From assembly GCF_029626025.1 (NCBI RefSeq), contig NZ_JARUBF010000001.1, positions 5,550,001 through 5,614,000 on the forward strand: 64,000 nt of DNA, written 5' to 3'. The translations under genes and the position numbers were made by a program. The first letter of the stretch is position 1. Every line of letters begins with the position of its first letter. Below the pieces are notes generated by a model. It saw only the letters and a list, made by a program, of their open reading frames with translations. It did not search any database and was not told the origin of the DNA. This document shows, piece by piece, positions 43,588 through 52,470 of the stretch. The DNA comes from Solwaraspora sp. WMMD406. GTDB taxonomy: Bacteria > Actinomycetota > Actinomycetes > Mycobacteriales > Micromonosporaceae.

Positions 43588-44550
43588 TCAAGGCAGGCGG
43601 GCGAACCACAGCATCGAGGTCCCGGCGGCGATCAGGGCCAGGACCAGCCCGAGCCCGATGAACCGGGCCGATACGTCGGCCGGCTCCAGCCGGTAACCGA
43701 CCGACGTGCCGATGTCGGCGTAGACCGCGTTGAGTTCCCGGCTGCTCGCCGCCTCGTGATAGGCACCGCCGGTGAGTTCGGCGACCGCCTTGAGGTTCTC
43801 GCCGTCCACCGGGACCCGCAGCGGCCGGCCGCCGCCGTAGTCGATGTATCCGGCGTCGGTGCCGACCGAGATGGTGTCGATCGGAATGCCGGCCTCGACC
43901 GCCTCCGCCGCCGCCGACTCGGGCGAACGACCAGAGGTGTTCGCCCCGTCGGAGAGCAGCACGATCCGCGCGGGTGGCGTCTCCTGCGCGGCCCGGGCGT
44001 CCAACGACCGGATCGCCTCCAGCGAGGTCTTGATCGCCTCGCCGATCGCGGTGCCCTGAGCCCCGGTGATCCCCTCGGCCAGCCGGTCGATCCCGGCGCC
44101 GAGCGCTTCCCGGTCGGTGCCCGGCCCGACCAGCACGGAGGCGTTACCGGCGAACGCCACCAGGCCCACGTTGAACTGTGCCGGCAGGGTGTCGACGAAC
44201 TCGTGCGCCGACCGTTTCGCCGCGGTGAGCCGGTCCGGCCGTACGTCGCCGGCGAGCATCGACGTCGACACGTCCACCGCCACCATCACGGTGGCCCGTT
44301 CGCGGGGCACCCGTACCTCGTCCATCGGGCGGGCGAACCCGACCACCAGCAGGGCCAGCATGGCCAGGAACAGGCCGGCCGGCAGATGCCGCCGCCACGC
44401 CGGTCGCCGGGGAGCCACCCGGTCGAGCAGCCGAAGGTTGGTGAAGCGCACCGCGTACCGGCTGCCCCGGCGTTGCATGATCACGTATCCGACGGCCAGT
44501 GCCGCCACACCGGCCAGTAGCCACAACCGCTCCGGGGATTGCCAACTCAT
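43588..44550 (-). CDS. VWA-domain membrane protein (BatA-like)
   Basis: This 320-residue protein has two N-terminal transmembrane segments (LWLLAGVAALAVGYVIMQ, AGLFLAMLALLVVGFA) and a von Willebrand A domain with the metal site DVSTSM (DxSxS). The third-motif Asp is in VLLSDGANTSGRSPESA, and a C-terminal membrane helix closes the protein. MoxR-DUF58-VWA triads are thought to act as chaperone-like complexes in envelope assembly. It overlaps the DUF58 gene by four bases (ATGA). Confidence 0.92.
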   Translation of the reverse strand: MSWQSPERLWLLAGVAALAVGYVIMQRRGSRYAVRFTNLRLLDRVAPRRPAWRRHLPAGLFLAMLALLVVGFARPMDEVRVPRERATVMVAVDVSTSMLAGDVRPDRLTAAKRSAHEFVDTLPAQFNVGLVAFAGNASVLVGPGTDREALGAGIDRLAEGITGAQGTAIGEAIKTSLEAIRSLDARAAQETPPARIVLLSDGANTSGRSPESAAAEAVEAGIPIDTISVGTDAGYIDYGGGRPLRVPVDGENLKAVAELTGGAYHEAASSRELNAVYADIGTSVGYRLEPADVSARFIGLGLVLALIAAGTSMLWFARLP

Positions 44551-45650
44551 CGGTTCCTCCGTCGCTGTCCGCTCGCCGCCCCTGACCCTGCCACCCCGGC
44601 CAGTCCCGCTGACCCAGCCGGCCCTGCCGACGCCGCCGCCCCAGCTGACCCCGTCGGCCTTGACCCCGCCGGCCCCGCCGGCCCCGCCGGTACGGCGGAC
44701 AGCTGCCGCTGCCGGTGCACGTGCCGGACGATGTCGTTCACCCAGTCCCGGTCGGTCCGCAGCACCAGATGCGCCGCGCCCGCCCGACGGATCGCCCGGG
44801 CCACCAGGTCCCGCTGCTCGGCGGCGGCCCGCGCGTACCGCTCACGCAGTTCCCGGTCGGCGGTGGAGAACTCCCGCCGCCGGCCGCTCTCCGGATCTTC
44901 GAGGGTGATCACCCCGACATCCGGGAGCTCCAGTTCACGAGGGTCGATGACCTCCACCACGAGGGTCTGCTGGGCGGCGGCCAACCGGCGCAGCGCCACT
45001 TCCCAGTCCGGCCGCTCGTCGGCACCGTCCGGCAGGCCGTCGAGGAGGTCGGAGACCACCACGGCCAGGCCGCGCCGGGTCGCCGCCCGCCGCAGCCCGT
45101 CGATGGCATCGGCGAGGGCGGGCGCGGGCGGATCGTCGCGCCGGTCGGCCCGGGGCGCGGCCAGCAACGCCCGGAGTACGTAGTGGAGGTGGTCGCGGCT
45201 GGCGGCGGTGGGAAACCGCCGTACGCCGCCCGGCGCGAGCAGGTGGGCCCCGAGTCGGTTGCCGATCCCGGCGGTGAGGAAACCGACGGCGGCGACGGCG
45301 GCCACCGCGAGTTCCCGCTTCTCCAGTTCGCCGGTGCCGAAGTCCATGCTGGCCGTGCCGTCGACCAGCACCCAGCAGGTCAGCTCCCGGTCGGCGTCGA
45401 CCTCACGCACGTGCGGCACGGTGGTGCGGGCGGTCACCGCCCAGTCCATCCGGCGCACCTCGTCGGAGCCGGGGCGATACTCCCGGCTGCCGGCCAGCTC
45501 GCTGCCGGCACCGGGCAGCAGCCCGAGGTGCTGGCCGTGCAGCAGACCGTCCAACCGGCGGGTGACCACCAGTTCCAGCGTGCGCAGATGTGCCGGCGGG
45601 GTCAGCTCCGACACCGTGGCCGGACCGAGCGGCTCCCGGTCGACGGTCAC
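44547..45650 (-). CDS. DUF58 protein
   Basis: This 367-residue protein carries the DUF58 signature GSELAGSREYRPGSDEVRRM then DWAVTARTTVPHVREVDADR, and a VWA-like fold with VLVDGTASMDFG and LAVVVSDLLDGLP. The tail from about residue 315 is a Gly/Pro/Ala/Ser low-complexity run. It is coupled to moxR upstream (GTGA overlap) and to the VWA gene downstream. The function is unknown beyond association with MoxR ATPases. Confidence 0.92.
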   Translation of the reverse strand: MTVDREPLGPATVSELTPPAHLRTLELVVTRRLDGLLHGQHLGLLPGAGSELAGSREYRPGSDEVRRMDWAVTARTTVPHVREVDADRELTCWVLVDGTASMDFGTGELEKRELAVAAVAAVGFLTAGIGNRLGAHLLAPGGVRRFPTAASRDHLHYVLRALLAAPRADRRDDPPAPALADAIDGLRRAATRRGLAVVVSDLLDGLPDGADERPDWEVALRRLAAAQQTLVVEVIDPRELELPDVGVITLEDPESGRRREFSTADRELRERYARAAAEQRDLVARAIRRAGAAHLVLRTDRDWVNDIVRHVHRQRQLSAVPAGPAGPAGSRPTGSAGAAASAGPAGSAGLAGVAGSGAASGQRRRNR

Positions 45651-46690
45651 GCCACTGCCGCCAGTCCGGCCCGGGGATCGTGCGCCGGGGCGATCCGCGG
45701 TGGCGGAACCACCTGGACCAGCCGACGGACGATCGACTCCGCGCTGACTCCGTCGGCCACCGCGTCGAAGGAGAGCACCAGCCGGTGCGCGATCACGTCC
45801 ACGGCGAGTTCCCGGACGTCCTCCGGCAGGACGTAGTCCCGGCCGCGCAACAGGGCCAACCCTCGGGCGGCGGCGACCAGGCCGAGGGTGGCGCGCGGGC
45901 TGGCCCCGTAGACGAGCAGGCCGTGCAGCTCCGGCAACCCGAACAGCTGCGGTCGCCGGGTGGCCAGCACCAACCGGACGATGTACTCGGCCAGCGCGTG
46001 GTGCACGAAGATGTCCCGGGCCTGCTGCTGCATCGCGTGCAGTTGCCCGATGTCGAGCACCCGGCGGGGTTGCGGACGGTCCACGCCCATCCGATAGAGA
46101 ATGCCCAGTTCCTCCTCGTCGGTCGGGTAGTCGACGACGACCTTCATCAGGAACCGGTCCCGCTGCGCCTCCGGCAGCTGGTAGACCCCTTCGGACTCGA
46201 TCGGGTTCTGGGTGGCCAGCACCAGGAACGGCTCCGGTACGGGATAACTCCGTCCGCCGATGGACACCTGACGCTCGGCCATCGCCTCCAACAGCGCCGA
46301 CTGCACCTTCGCCGGAGCTCGGTTGATCTCGTCGGCCAGCACCAGATTGGCCATCACCGGGCCGAGTTCGACGTCGAACGTCTCGGTTGACGCCCGGTAT
46401 ATCCGGGTACCGACGATGTCCGACGGCACCAGGTCCGGGGTGAACTGGATCCGGGAAAAGGTACCGCCGACCGCTACCGCCAGGGTCTGCGCGGCGAGCG
46501 TCTTGGCGATTCCGGGCACTCCTTCGAGCAGACAGTGCCCGTTGGCCAGCAGCGCGGTCAACAGCCGTTCGACCAGCCGGTCCTGGCCGACGATGACCCG
46601 TTTGACTTCGAACAACGCCTGCTCGAGGGCTACTGCCGCCGGATCAGTGCCAACTGCAAGGTCCGTGGTGATCTGTGGCTCGGTCGTCAT
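45647..46690 (-). CDS. MoxR-family AAA+ ATPase
   Basis: This 347-residue ATPase has Walker A GVPGIAKTLAAQTL, the segment IQFTPDLVPSDIVGTRIY, Walker B LVLADEINRAPAKVQSALLE, and sensor region LATQNPIESEGVYQLPEAQR. MoxR proteins serve as remodelling chaperones, here for the DUF58/VWA partners encoded next. ATG 46690 is chosen with GAGG eight bases upstream. The open frame upstream to 46837 lacks family similarity. It heads the five-gene run moxR, DUF58, VWA, protease, arfB. Confidence 0.94.
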   Translation of the reverse strand: MTTEPQITTDLAVGTDPAAVALEQALFEVKRVIVGQDRLVERLLTALLANGHCLLEGVPGIAKTLAAQTLAVAVGGTFSRIQFTPDLVPSDIVGTRIYRASTETFDVELGPVMANLVLADEINRAPAKVQSALLEAMAERQVSIGGRSYPVPEPFLVLATQNPIESEGVYQLPEAQRDRFLMKVVVDYPTDEEELGILYRMGVDRPQPRRVLDIGQLHAMQQQARDIFVHHALAEYIVRLVLATRRPQLFGLPELHGLLVYGASPRATLGLVAAARGLALLRGRDYVLPEDVRELAVDVIAHRLVLSFDAVADGVSAESIVRRLVQVVPPPRIAPAHDPRAGLAAVA

Positions 46691-46900
46691 AGCACCGTCC
46701 TCGACACTGGTCGTCAATGCCGGGCCGGTCCGATGTCGGGCGTGCCCGGCGCCCGCCGGGGGTTGCCCCGGATCGCCGCGGTCTAACGCCGCCGCACCGC
46801 TCCGACCGGGTGAACCGTGCCATCGGCTCGGGAGCACCGGGGCGGCTGACCGGCGGCTCCGGGTCGGGTGGCGCGGTGGAAAGCCGATACGGTGCGCGGT

Positions 46901-47911
46901 GTGGATGTACGGACCGAATCCGCGCCGGCAGCGGCGACCAGCGCCTGGCGGCGCGCCTGGCGGGCCTGGTGGGCCTGGCTACTGGTGCTGCCCGGCCTCG
47001 GCTGGGCGCTGATCCGCCTCGTCGGCTGGGAACCGGGTCCGCTGGTCCCGCTGCTCGCCTTCACCCCGTACGTCGCGGCCTGGGCGGTGCTGCCGCTGGT
47101 GCTGTCGGTGGCGCTGCGCCGGTGGTGGGCCGGGGCGGCGGCCGCACTGGCCGTCGCGCTGCTGGCGATCGCGGTCCTGCCCCGGATGGTGCCCGACGGT
47201 TCCGCGACGGACCAGGCGGTGACGGACCGGACCCGGATCCGGGTGGCGACGGTGAATCTGCTTGCCGGAGCGGCGGATCTGTCGGTGGTGATGGAGCTGC
47301 TGCGCCGCGAGCGGGTCGACGTGCTGATGATGCAGGAGTTCACCCCGGACGCCGAGGCCGAACTGGACCGGCTCGGGGTGGTCGAATCGCTGCCGTACCG
47401 CCGGGCGGACGCCGAGGTGGGCACCACCGGGTCGGCGGTCTACTCCCGCTTTCCGCTCACCGACGTCGGCGTGCGCCGCAACGAGGGCGGCTTCGCCCAG
47501 TCGTACGGCACGATCCAGCCGCCGGGCTCCCCGCCGCTGCTGGTCGAGTCGGCGCACCCGATGGCCCCGTACGCGTGGCACACGCTCGAGCTGTGGCGTA
47601 CCGACCTGGCCGCCCAGCCGCGTCCCGACCCGGACTCGGCACCGCGGATCCTGGCCGGGGACTTCAACGCGACCCTGGACCACGCGGCGCTGCGTCGGCT
47701 GATCGCGGCCGGCTACGTCGACGCGGCGGCGGCGACCGGCCACGGGCTGGTCGGCACCTGGGGGCCGTACGACGGCAGCTGGATTCCGCCGGTGACCCTG
47801 GACCGGGTGCTGGTCGACCGCCGGATCGGGGTCGACTCGGTGGTGGTACACACGGTGCCCGGCAGCGACCATCGGATGGTCGTCGCCGGGCTGGTGCTGC
47901 CACCACCGTGA
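46901..47911 (+). CDS. Membrane-bound endonuclease/exonuclease/phosphatase family protein
   Basis: This ~336-residue protein has three N-terminal transmembrane segments (LLVLPGLGWALIRLVG, LVPLLAFTPYVAAWAVLPLV, AAAALAVALLAIAVLP). An EEP catalytic domain follows: VATVNLLAG, VDVLMMQEFTPD (the catalytic Glu), ESAHPMAP, RILAGDFNATLDH (GDFN) and VHTVPGSDHRMVVAG (SDH). Similar proteins are common in actinomycetes and are annotated as endonucleases or phosphatases; the substrate is unknown. The start is uncertain: GTG 46901 is used, and an in-frame GTG at 46868 is an alternative. Confidence 0.85.
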   Translation: MDVRTESAPAAATSAWRRAWRAWWAWLLVLPGLGWALIRLVGWEPGPLVPLLAFTPYVAAWAVLPLVLSVALRRWWAGAAAALAVALLAIAVLPRMVPDGSATDQAVTDRTRIRVATVNLLAGAADLSVVMELLRRERVDVLMMQEFTPDAEAELDRLGVVESLPYRRADAEVGTTGSAVYSRFPLTDVGVRRNEGGFAQSYGTIQPPGSPPLLVESAHPMAPYAWHTLELWRTDLAAQPRPDPDSAPRILAGDFNATLDHAALRRLIAAGYVDAAAATGHGLVGTWGPYDGSWIPPVTLDRVLVDRRIGVDSVVVHTVPGSDHRMVVAGLVLPPP

Positions 47912-47948
47912 ACCCGCGTCCCGGGCCGCGCCGGGTGTCCCGAAGGAC

Positions 47949-49553
47949 TCAGACGGCGGCGGAGGTCCGGGCCCGCTCCAGACCGTAGGTAAGGGCGTCG
48001 ACCAGGGCGTGCCAGCTGGCCTCGACGACGTTCTCGTGTACGCCGACCGTGGTCCAGTCCCGGGCGTTGCCGTCGACCGTCTCGACCAGCACCCGGGTGA
48101 TCGCCCCGGTGCCGTGGCTGCCTTCGAGGATCCGCACCTTGTAGTCGGCCAGCTGGAAGTCGGCCAGATCGGGGTAGTGACTGCGCAAGGCGACCCGCAG
48201 CGCCTCGTCGAGGGCGTTGACCGGGCCGTTGCCCTCGGCGGTAGCGATCACCCGCTCGCCGCGTACCCGGACCTTGACGGTGGCCTCGGAGACGACCGCG
48301 CCGTCCTCGCGGTGCTCGACCAGCACCCGGTAGGACTCCAGGGCGAACGGCCGGACGGTGGCCGGGCCGCCGTCGGCGGCGAGTTCGGAGCGGACGAGCA
48401 GTTCGAACGACGCGTCGGCGGCTTCGAAGGACCAGCCCCCGGCTTCGAGTGCCTTGACCCGTTTGGTGACCCGGGACAGGGCCTCCGGATGGCCGGCCAG
48501 GTCCAGACCGAGTTCACGACTCTTCAACTCGATGCTGGCCCGGCCGGCCATCTCGGTCACCAGGATCCGCATGTCGTTGCCGACAACCGACGGGTCGACG
48601 TGGTTGTACAGCAGCGGATCCACCTTGATCGCACTCGCGTGCAGCCCCGCCTTGTGAGCGAAGGCGGCGGCCCCGACGTAGGCCTGGTGGGTGTCGGGGG
48701 CGATGTTGGCGATCTCTGCGATGGCGTGCGAGACGCGCACCATCTGCCCCAGGCAGCCGTCCGGTAGGACCGGCAGCCCGAGCTTGAGTTGCAGGTTGGC
48801 GACGACGGCGAACAGGTCGGCGTTGCCGGGCCGTTCGCCGTAGCCGTTGGCGGTGCCCTGGAAGTGGCGTACGCCGGCTTCGACGGCGGCGATGGTGTTG
48901 GCCACCGCGCAGGAGGTGTCGTTCTGGCAGTGGATGCCGAGCCGGTCGGCACCGAGCCCGGTCCGCCCGACCAGGTCGGTGATGGCCGCGCCGATCTGGG
49001 ACGGCAGCATGCCGCCGTTGGTGTCGCACATCACGACGACCTCGGCGCCGGCTTCGGCGGCGGCCGCGACCACGGACGCGGTGTACGCCGGATCGTGCCG
49101 GAACCCGTCGAAAAAGTGTTCGCAGTCGAGGAAGACCCGTCGGCCCTCGGCGACGAAGTGCGCGACGGTCTCGGCGACCATCGCCAGGTTCTCGGCACCG
49201 CTGGTCCGCAGCGCCCGTTCGACGTGCCGGATGTCGGACTTGGCGACCAGGCACACGGCTGGGGTCTCGGCGTCGAGCAGGGCCCGGACCTGCGGGTCCT
49301 CGGTGATCCGTACGCCGGCCTTGCGGGTGGCACCGAACGCGACCAGGACGGCGTGCCGCAGGTCGAGTTCGGTGCGGGCTCTGCGGAAGAACTCGGTGTC
49401 CTTGGGCATCGCTCCGGGCCAGCCACCCTCGATGAAGCCGACGCCGAAGTCGTCGAGCAGCCGCGCGACCGCGAGTTTGTCGACCACCGAGTAGCTGATA
49501 CCTTCCCGCTGCGCTCCGTCACGCAGCGTGGTGTCGTAGACCTGAAAAGTCAT
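47949..49553 (-). CDS. cimA: Citramalate synthase
   Basis: This 534-residue enzyme condenses pyruvate and acetyl-CoA to citramalate, opening a threonine-independent route to isoleucine. VYDTTLRDGAQREGISYSVV (residues 5-24), FIEGGWPGAMPKD, VMCDTNGGMLPS, HCQNDTSCAVANTIAAVEAG and FQGTANGYGERPGNADLF identify the HMGL-type barrel of the CimA branch. The C-terminal LeuA-type dimer domain is present (residues about 390-530), with the feedback site unassigned. A leader peptide and terminator lie 150-250 bases upstream on the same strand, so control by attenuation is likely. Confidence 0.94.
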   Translation of the reverse strand: MTFQVYDTTLRDGAQREGISYSVVDKLAVARLLDDFGVGFIEGGWPGAMPKDTEFFRRARTELDLRHAVLVAFGATRKAGVRITEDPQVRALLDAETPAVCLVAKSDIRHVERALRTSGAENLAMVAETVAHFVAEGRRVFLDCEHFFDGFRHDPAYTASVVAAAAEAGAEVVVMCDTNGGMLPSQIGAAITDLVGRTGLGADRLGIHCQNDTSCAVANTIAAVEAGVRHFQGTANGYGERPGNADLFAVVANLQLKLGLPVLPDGCLGQMVRVSHAIAEIANIAPDTHQAYVGAAAFAHKAGLHASAIKVDPLLYNHVDPSVVGNDMRILVTEMAGRASIELKSRELGLDLAGHPEALSRVTKRVKALEAGGWSFEAADASFELLVRSELAADGGPATVRPFALESYRVLVEHREDGAVVSEATVKVRVRGERVIATAEGNGPVNALDEALRVALRSHYPDLADFQLADYKVRILEGSHGTGAITRVLVETVDGNARDWTTVGVHENVVEASWHALVDALTYGLERARTSAAV

Positions 49554-49708
49554 GGTGTTCCCTTTCGCTGGGGTCGTCGCGCCGCGCGCCGTCGGGGCAT
49601 CGGGCCGCAGGCGTGGGTCGCGCCGCTGGATGCCGCGATCGGCCGGCTGATCGGCCGTGGAGTTCCGCCGCCCTGGTCACCTGGGTCGGCCGGCAAACGA
49701 CGGCCAAC

Positions 49709-49738
49709 AAAAAGACCCCCCGCGAATGCGGGAGGTCT
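49709..49738 (-). terminator. U-tailed attenuator terminator upstream of cimA
   Basis: On the minus strand AGACCTCCCGC, loop ATTC, GCGGGGGGTCT forms an 11-bp stem (one G-U pair) followed by TTTTGTTGG. The T-run is on the minus-strand side only. It lies about 155 bases before the cimA start and 29 bases after the leader peptide stop. Confidence 0.85.
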
Positions 49739-49767
49739 GCGCGCTCGGCGGGCGGGTGCCGGGCGCG

Positions 49768-49800
49768 CTAGCAGCCAATAATGAGTACGAGGCGAGTCAC
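49768..49800 (-). CDS. Putative cimA leader peptide MTRLVLIIGC
   Basis: The ten-codon frame GTG...TAG encodes MTRLVLIIGC; five of ten residues (L, V, L, I, I) are branched-chain amino acids. It ends 29 bases before the intrinsic terminator that precedes cimA. This is the arrangement of ribosome-mediated attenuation as known for ilv and leu operons, including actinobacterial ones. The ribosome binding site is weak, and the alternative hairpin (antiterminator) was not worked out. Confidence 0.65.
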   Translation of the reverse strand: MTRLVLIIGC

Positions 49801-49980
49801 GCTGGGTACTCTGCCACCGATCCGGGATTCGCCGGTAGTCGAATCCACATCTCGGGACGACGTGGTTCCGGTCAACGAGACGACCTGGCTCCGGTCCACC
49901 ACAGGTGTAGATATCGACTGATCTGGGTACGTCGTGACGGACAACGAATTCCGTTCCGCCGAGCGAAGGAGTGAGGTCAC

Positions 49981-50457
49981 ATGGACAGGCTCGATCCGCA
50001 GACCACCCCAGCGCAGGCCACCGATCCGATGCCGTACGACGGTCAGGACACGGTTGCCGGGGGCACCCCGGCCGGCGCGTTCGATCCGTGGCGCTACCGC
50101 GACGACGCGGGGGTCGACGGAGCCAACCTGGTCGGCTACAAGGTCGAAGCGACCGACGGCGGTATCGGCAAGATCGACGCCGCCAGCGACGACGTGCAGA
50201 CCCACTACCTGGTCGTCGACACCGGCCCCTGGATCTTTGGCAAGAAGGTCCTGCTGCCGGCGGGCGTGGTCAACCACGTCGACCACGACGAGGAGAAGGT
50301 GTACGTCGACCGGAGCAAGGACCAGATCAAGGAAGCCCCGGAGTACGACGAGACGCACGGCTCGGAACCCGGCTACCACGACAAGCTGGGCAGCTACTAC
50401 GCCGGCACCTACGGCGGTGCCCCGGTCCCACCGATCGCCCCCGGGCGACTGCTGTAA
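49981..50457 (+). CDS. PRC-barrel domain protein
   Basis: This 158-residue soluble acidic protein has a central PRC-barrel: LVGYKVEATDGGIGKIDAAS, THYLVVDTGPWIFGKKVLLP, AGVVNHVDHDEEKVYVDRSK. The flanking regions are Asp/Gly/Pro-rich and probably disordered. PRC-barrels occur in RNA-processing and photosynthetic proteins and in stress proteins of actinomycetes. The specific role is unknown. ATG 49981 has AAGGAG upstream. Divergent from cimA, with its leader region between. Confidence 0.88.
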   Translation: MDRLDPQTTPAQATDPMPYDGQDTVAGGTPAGAFDPWRYRDDAGVDGANLVGYKVEATDGGIGKIDAASDDVQTHYLVVDTGPWIFGKKVLLPAGVVNHVDHDEEKVYVDRSKDQIKEAPEYDETHGSEPGYHDKLGSYYAGTYGGAPVPPIAPGRLL

Positions 50458-50497
50458 TCCACCGCCGCGGGCTGAGCACGAACAAACGCATCGTAGG

Positions 50498-50560
50498 CGG
50501 ACGCGCGGCGGTCCGCGACGACGACGGTGACGTCGATCGTCGCGGACCGCCGCGCGTCCG
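50498..50560. terminator. Very long perfect hairpin (24 + 5 bp) after the PRC-barrel gene
   Basis: Bases 50498-50521 pair exactly with 50537-50560 (24 bp). Inside, CGACG pairs with CGTCG across a GTGA tetraloop with a single bulged A. The arm includes GACGCGCGGCGGTCCGCGAC. There is no T-run. It separates two plus-strand genes. Confidence 0.85.
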
Positions 50561-50590
50561 TCGGGCGGCCGACTCGCTACCGTGGACGCC

Positions 50591-51331
50591 ATGGATGTCG
50601 CCCCCGTCTCGCGTTCGCTCGCTTTCTCCACCATGTTCAACTTCCGCGACATCGGCGGCTACCAGGGCCTCGACGGCCGTACGGTCCGCTGGCAGCGCGT
50701 CTATCGCGCCGACTCCCCGCACCGGTTGGACACCGACGACGAGGCCGCGTTCACCGCGCTCGGCGTACGGACCGTGATCGACCTTCGCCGACCGGCCGAG
50801 ATCGACCAGTACGGCCGCATCCGGCACGCCGACGGGCTGGACTATCACAACGTCCACCTGGTGCACCAGGACTGGAATGAGATCCCGTACTCCGAAGACC
50901 AGGGTGCCGCGCGCTACCTGGCCGACCGTTACCACGATCTGGCCGAGCAGGCGGCCGACGGCATCGTCGCGGCGATCTCCCTGATCGCCGAGGAGCAGAC
51001 CGCCCCGACCGTGGTGCATTGCATGGCCGGCAAGGACCGCACCGGGGTGGTCTGCGCGATGACGCTGTCCCTGCTGGGGGTCCGGGACTCGGTGATCGCC
51101 GAGGACTACGCGTTGAGTACGGCCGGCAGCGACCGGCTGCTGGCCTGGCTGCATACCCAGCACGAGACCAAGAGCCTGGTGCCGGTGCCGTACTTCTCCT
51201 GCCCGGCGGAGGCGATGCAGATGTTCCTGACGGAACTCGGCCAGCGCCATGGCTCGGTGGAGGGATATCTGCGCGACGCCGGGCTGCCGGGCGACCGGAT
51301 CGTCGCGCTGCGGGAGCACCTGCTGAGCTGA
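50591..51331 (+). CDS. Tyrosine-protein phosphatase (DSP/PtpB-like)
   Basis: This 246-residue phosphatase has the signature VVHCMAGKDRTGVVCAMTLS (HCxxGKDR(T/S), catalytic Cys and Arg). It resembles the PtpB/MptpB class with a Lys after the glycine, which often shows lipid-phosphatase activity too. FNFRDIGGYQGLDGRTVRWQ, then VYRADSPHRLD and VIDLRRPAEI, are the usual N-terminal parts. No signal peptide is seen, so it may act in the cytosol or leave by another route. ATG 50591 is preferred over the GTG three codons upstream. Confidence 0.92.
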   Translation: MDVAPVSRSLAFSTMFNFRDIGGYQGLDGRTVRWQRVYRADSPHRLDTDDEAAFTALGVRTVIDLRRPAEIDQYGRIRHADGLDYHNVHLVHQDWNEIPYSEDQGAARYLADRYHDLAEQAADGIVAAISLIAEEQTAPTVVHCMAGKDRTGVVCAMTLSLLGVRDSVIAEDYALSTAGSDRLLAWLHTQHETKSLVPVPYFSCPAEAMQMFLTELGQRHGSVEGYLRDAGLPGDRIVALREHLLS

Positions 51332-51372
51332 GTTCAGCCGAGCGGCTTCGCCCGCAGCGCGACCGGTCCGGA

Positions 51373-52470
51373 TCAGGCGACCCGGTGCACCCACCCGTCC
51401 TGGTCGGCCACCCGGCCACGCTGGATGTCCACCAGCGTCTGGCGCAGTGCCATGGTCACCTCGCCGGGGCCGCCGTCGGCGACCACGAACTCGCCCTCCG
51501 GGGAACGGACCCGGCCGATCGGGGTGATCACGGCGGCGGTCCCGCACGCGAAGGTCTCCCGCAGCTTGCCGCTGGCCGCGTCGGCCCGCCACTCGTCGAT
51601 GCCGACCGGTCGTTCGGTCACCTCGTGCCCGGCCCGGCGGGCCAGGGTGATCACGGATTCGCGGGTGATGCCCGGCAGGATCGCGCCGGTCAACGGGGGC
51701 GTGGCGATCGAGCCGTCGTCGTAGACGAAGAAGACGTTCATCCCGCCGAGTTCGTCGACGTATCGCCGCTGCACGGCGTCGAGGAAGACCACCTGGTCGC
51801 AGCCGTGCTCCATCGCCTCGGCCTGGGCCACCAACGAGGCGGCGTAGTTGCCGCCGCACTTGGCCGCCCCGGTGCCGCCGGGCGCGGCCCGGGTGTAGTG
51901 CGGTGAGGCCCACACCGTCACCGGTTTGACCCCACCGGAAAAGTAGGAACCGACCGGTGAGGCGATCACCACGTAGAGATATTCGCGGGCCGGTCGCACG
52001 CCGAGGAAAGCTTCACTGGCGAACATGAACGGACGGAGGTAGAGGCTGCCGTCCTCACCATCGGGAATCCACTGTCGATCAGTGGTGATCAGGTGTCGCA
52101 GGGAGTCCAAAAAGGTCTGTTCGGGTAGCGCCGGCATCGCCATCCGGGCGGCGGAGGCGACGAATCGGGCGGCGTTGGCGTCGGGTCGGAACAGGGTCAC
52201 CCCGCCGTCCGCCGCCTGGTATGCCTTGAGACCTTCGAAGATCTCCTGGGCGTAGTGCAGCACGGCCGTGGCCGGGTCCATCGGGATCGGGCCACGCGGC
52301 TCGACCCGCGCGTCGTACCAGCCCTTGCCCTCGGCGTACCGAATCGTGACCATGTGGTCGGTGAAGATCTGACCGAATCCGGGATTGGCCAGCAGCGCGG
52401 CGCGTTCCCCGGCAGCTACCGGGTGCGGATTTGGACGGATCTCGAAATCGAGTTTGTCACCGCCGATCAT
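51373..52470 (-). CDS. ilvE: Branched-chain amino acid aminotransferase
   Basis: This 365-residue PLP fold-type IV enzyme performs the last step of Val, Leu and Ile synthesis. Diagnostic parts are [20 protein letters not shown] (residues about 72-91), [35 protein letters not shown], the Lys in [20 protein letters not shown] and [17 protein letters not shown] 52470 has GGAGG eight bases upstream. The upstream region has TAAATT and a palindrome. It follows leuB on the same strand after about 490 bases and converges on the phosphatase gene. Confidence 0.96.
   Translation of the reverse strand: MIGGDKLDFEIRPNPHPVAAGERAALLANPGFGQIFTDHMVTIRYAEGKGWYDARVEPRGPIPMDPATAVLHYAQEIFEGLKAYQAADGGVTLFRPDANAARFVASAARMAMPALPEQTFLDSLRHLITTDRQWIPDGEDGSLYLRPFMFASEAFLGVRPAREYLYVVIASPVGSYFSGGVKPVTVWASPHYTRAAPGGTGAAKCGGNYAASLVAQAEAMEHGCDQVVFLDAVQRRYVDELGGMNVFFVYDDGSIATPPLTGAILPGITRESVITLARRAGHEVTERPVGIDEWRADAASGKLRETFACGTAAVITPIGRVRSPEGEFVVADGGPGEVTMALRQTLVDIQRGRVADQDGWVHRVA

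Noticed and set aside
49801-50652. A long minus-strand frame that ends with the cimA leader peptide
   Set aside because: It lies opposite the PRC-barrel gene and has no domain; only its last ten codons make sense, as a separate leader peptide.
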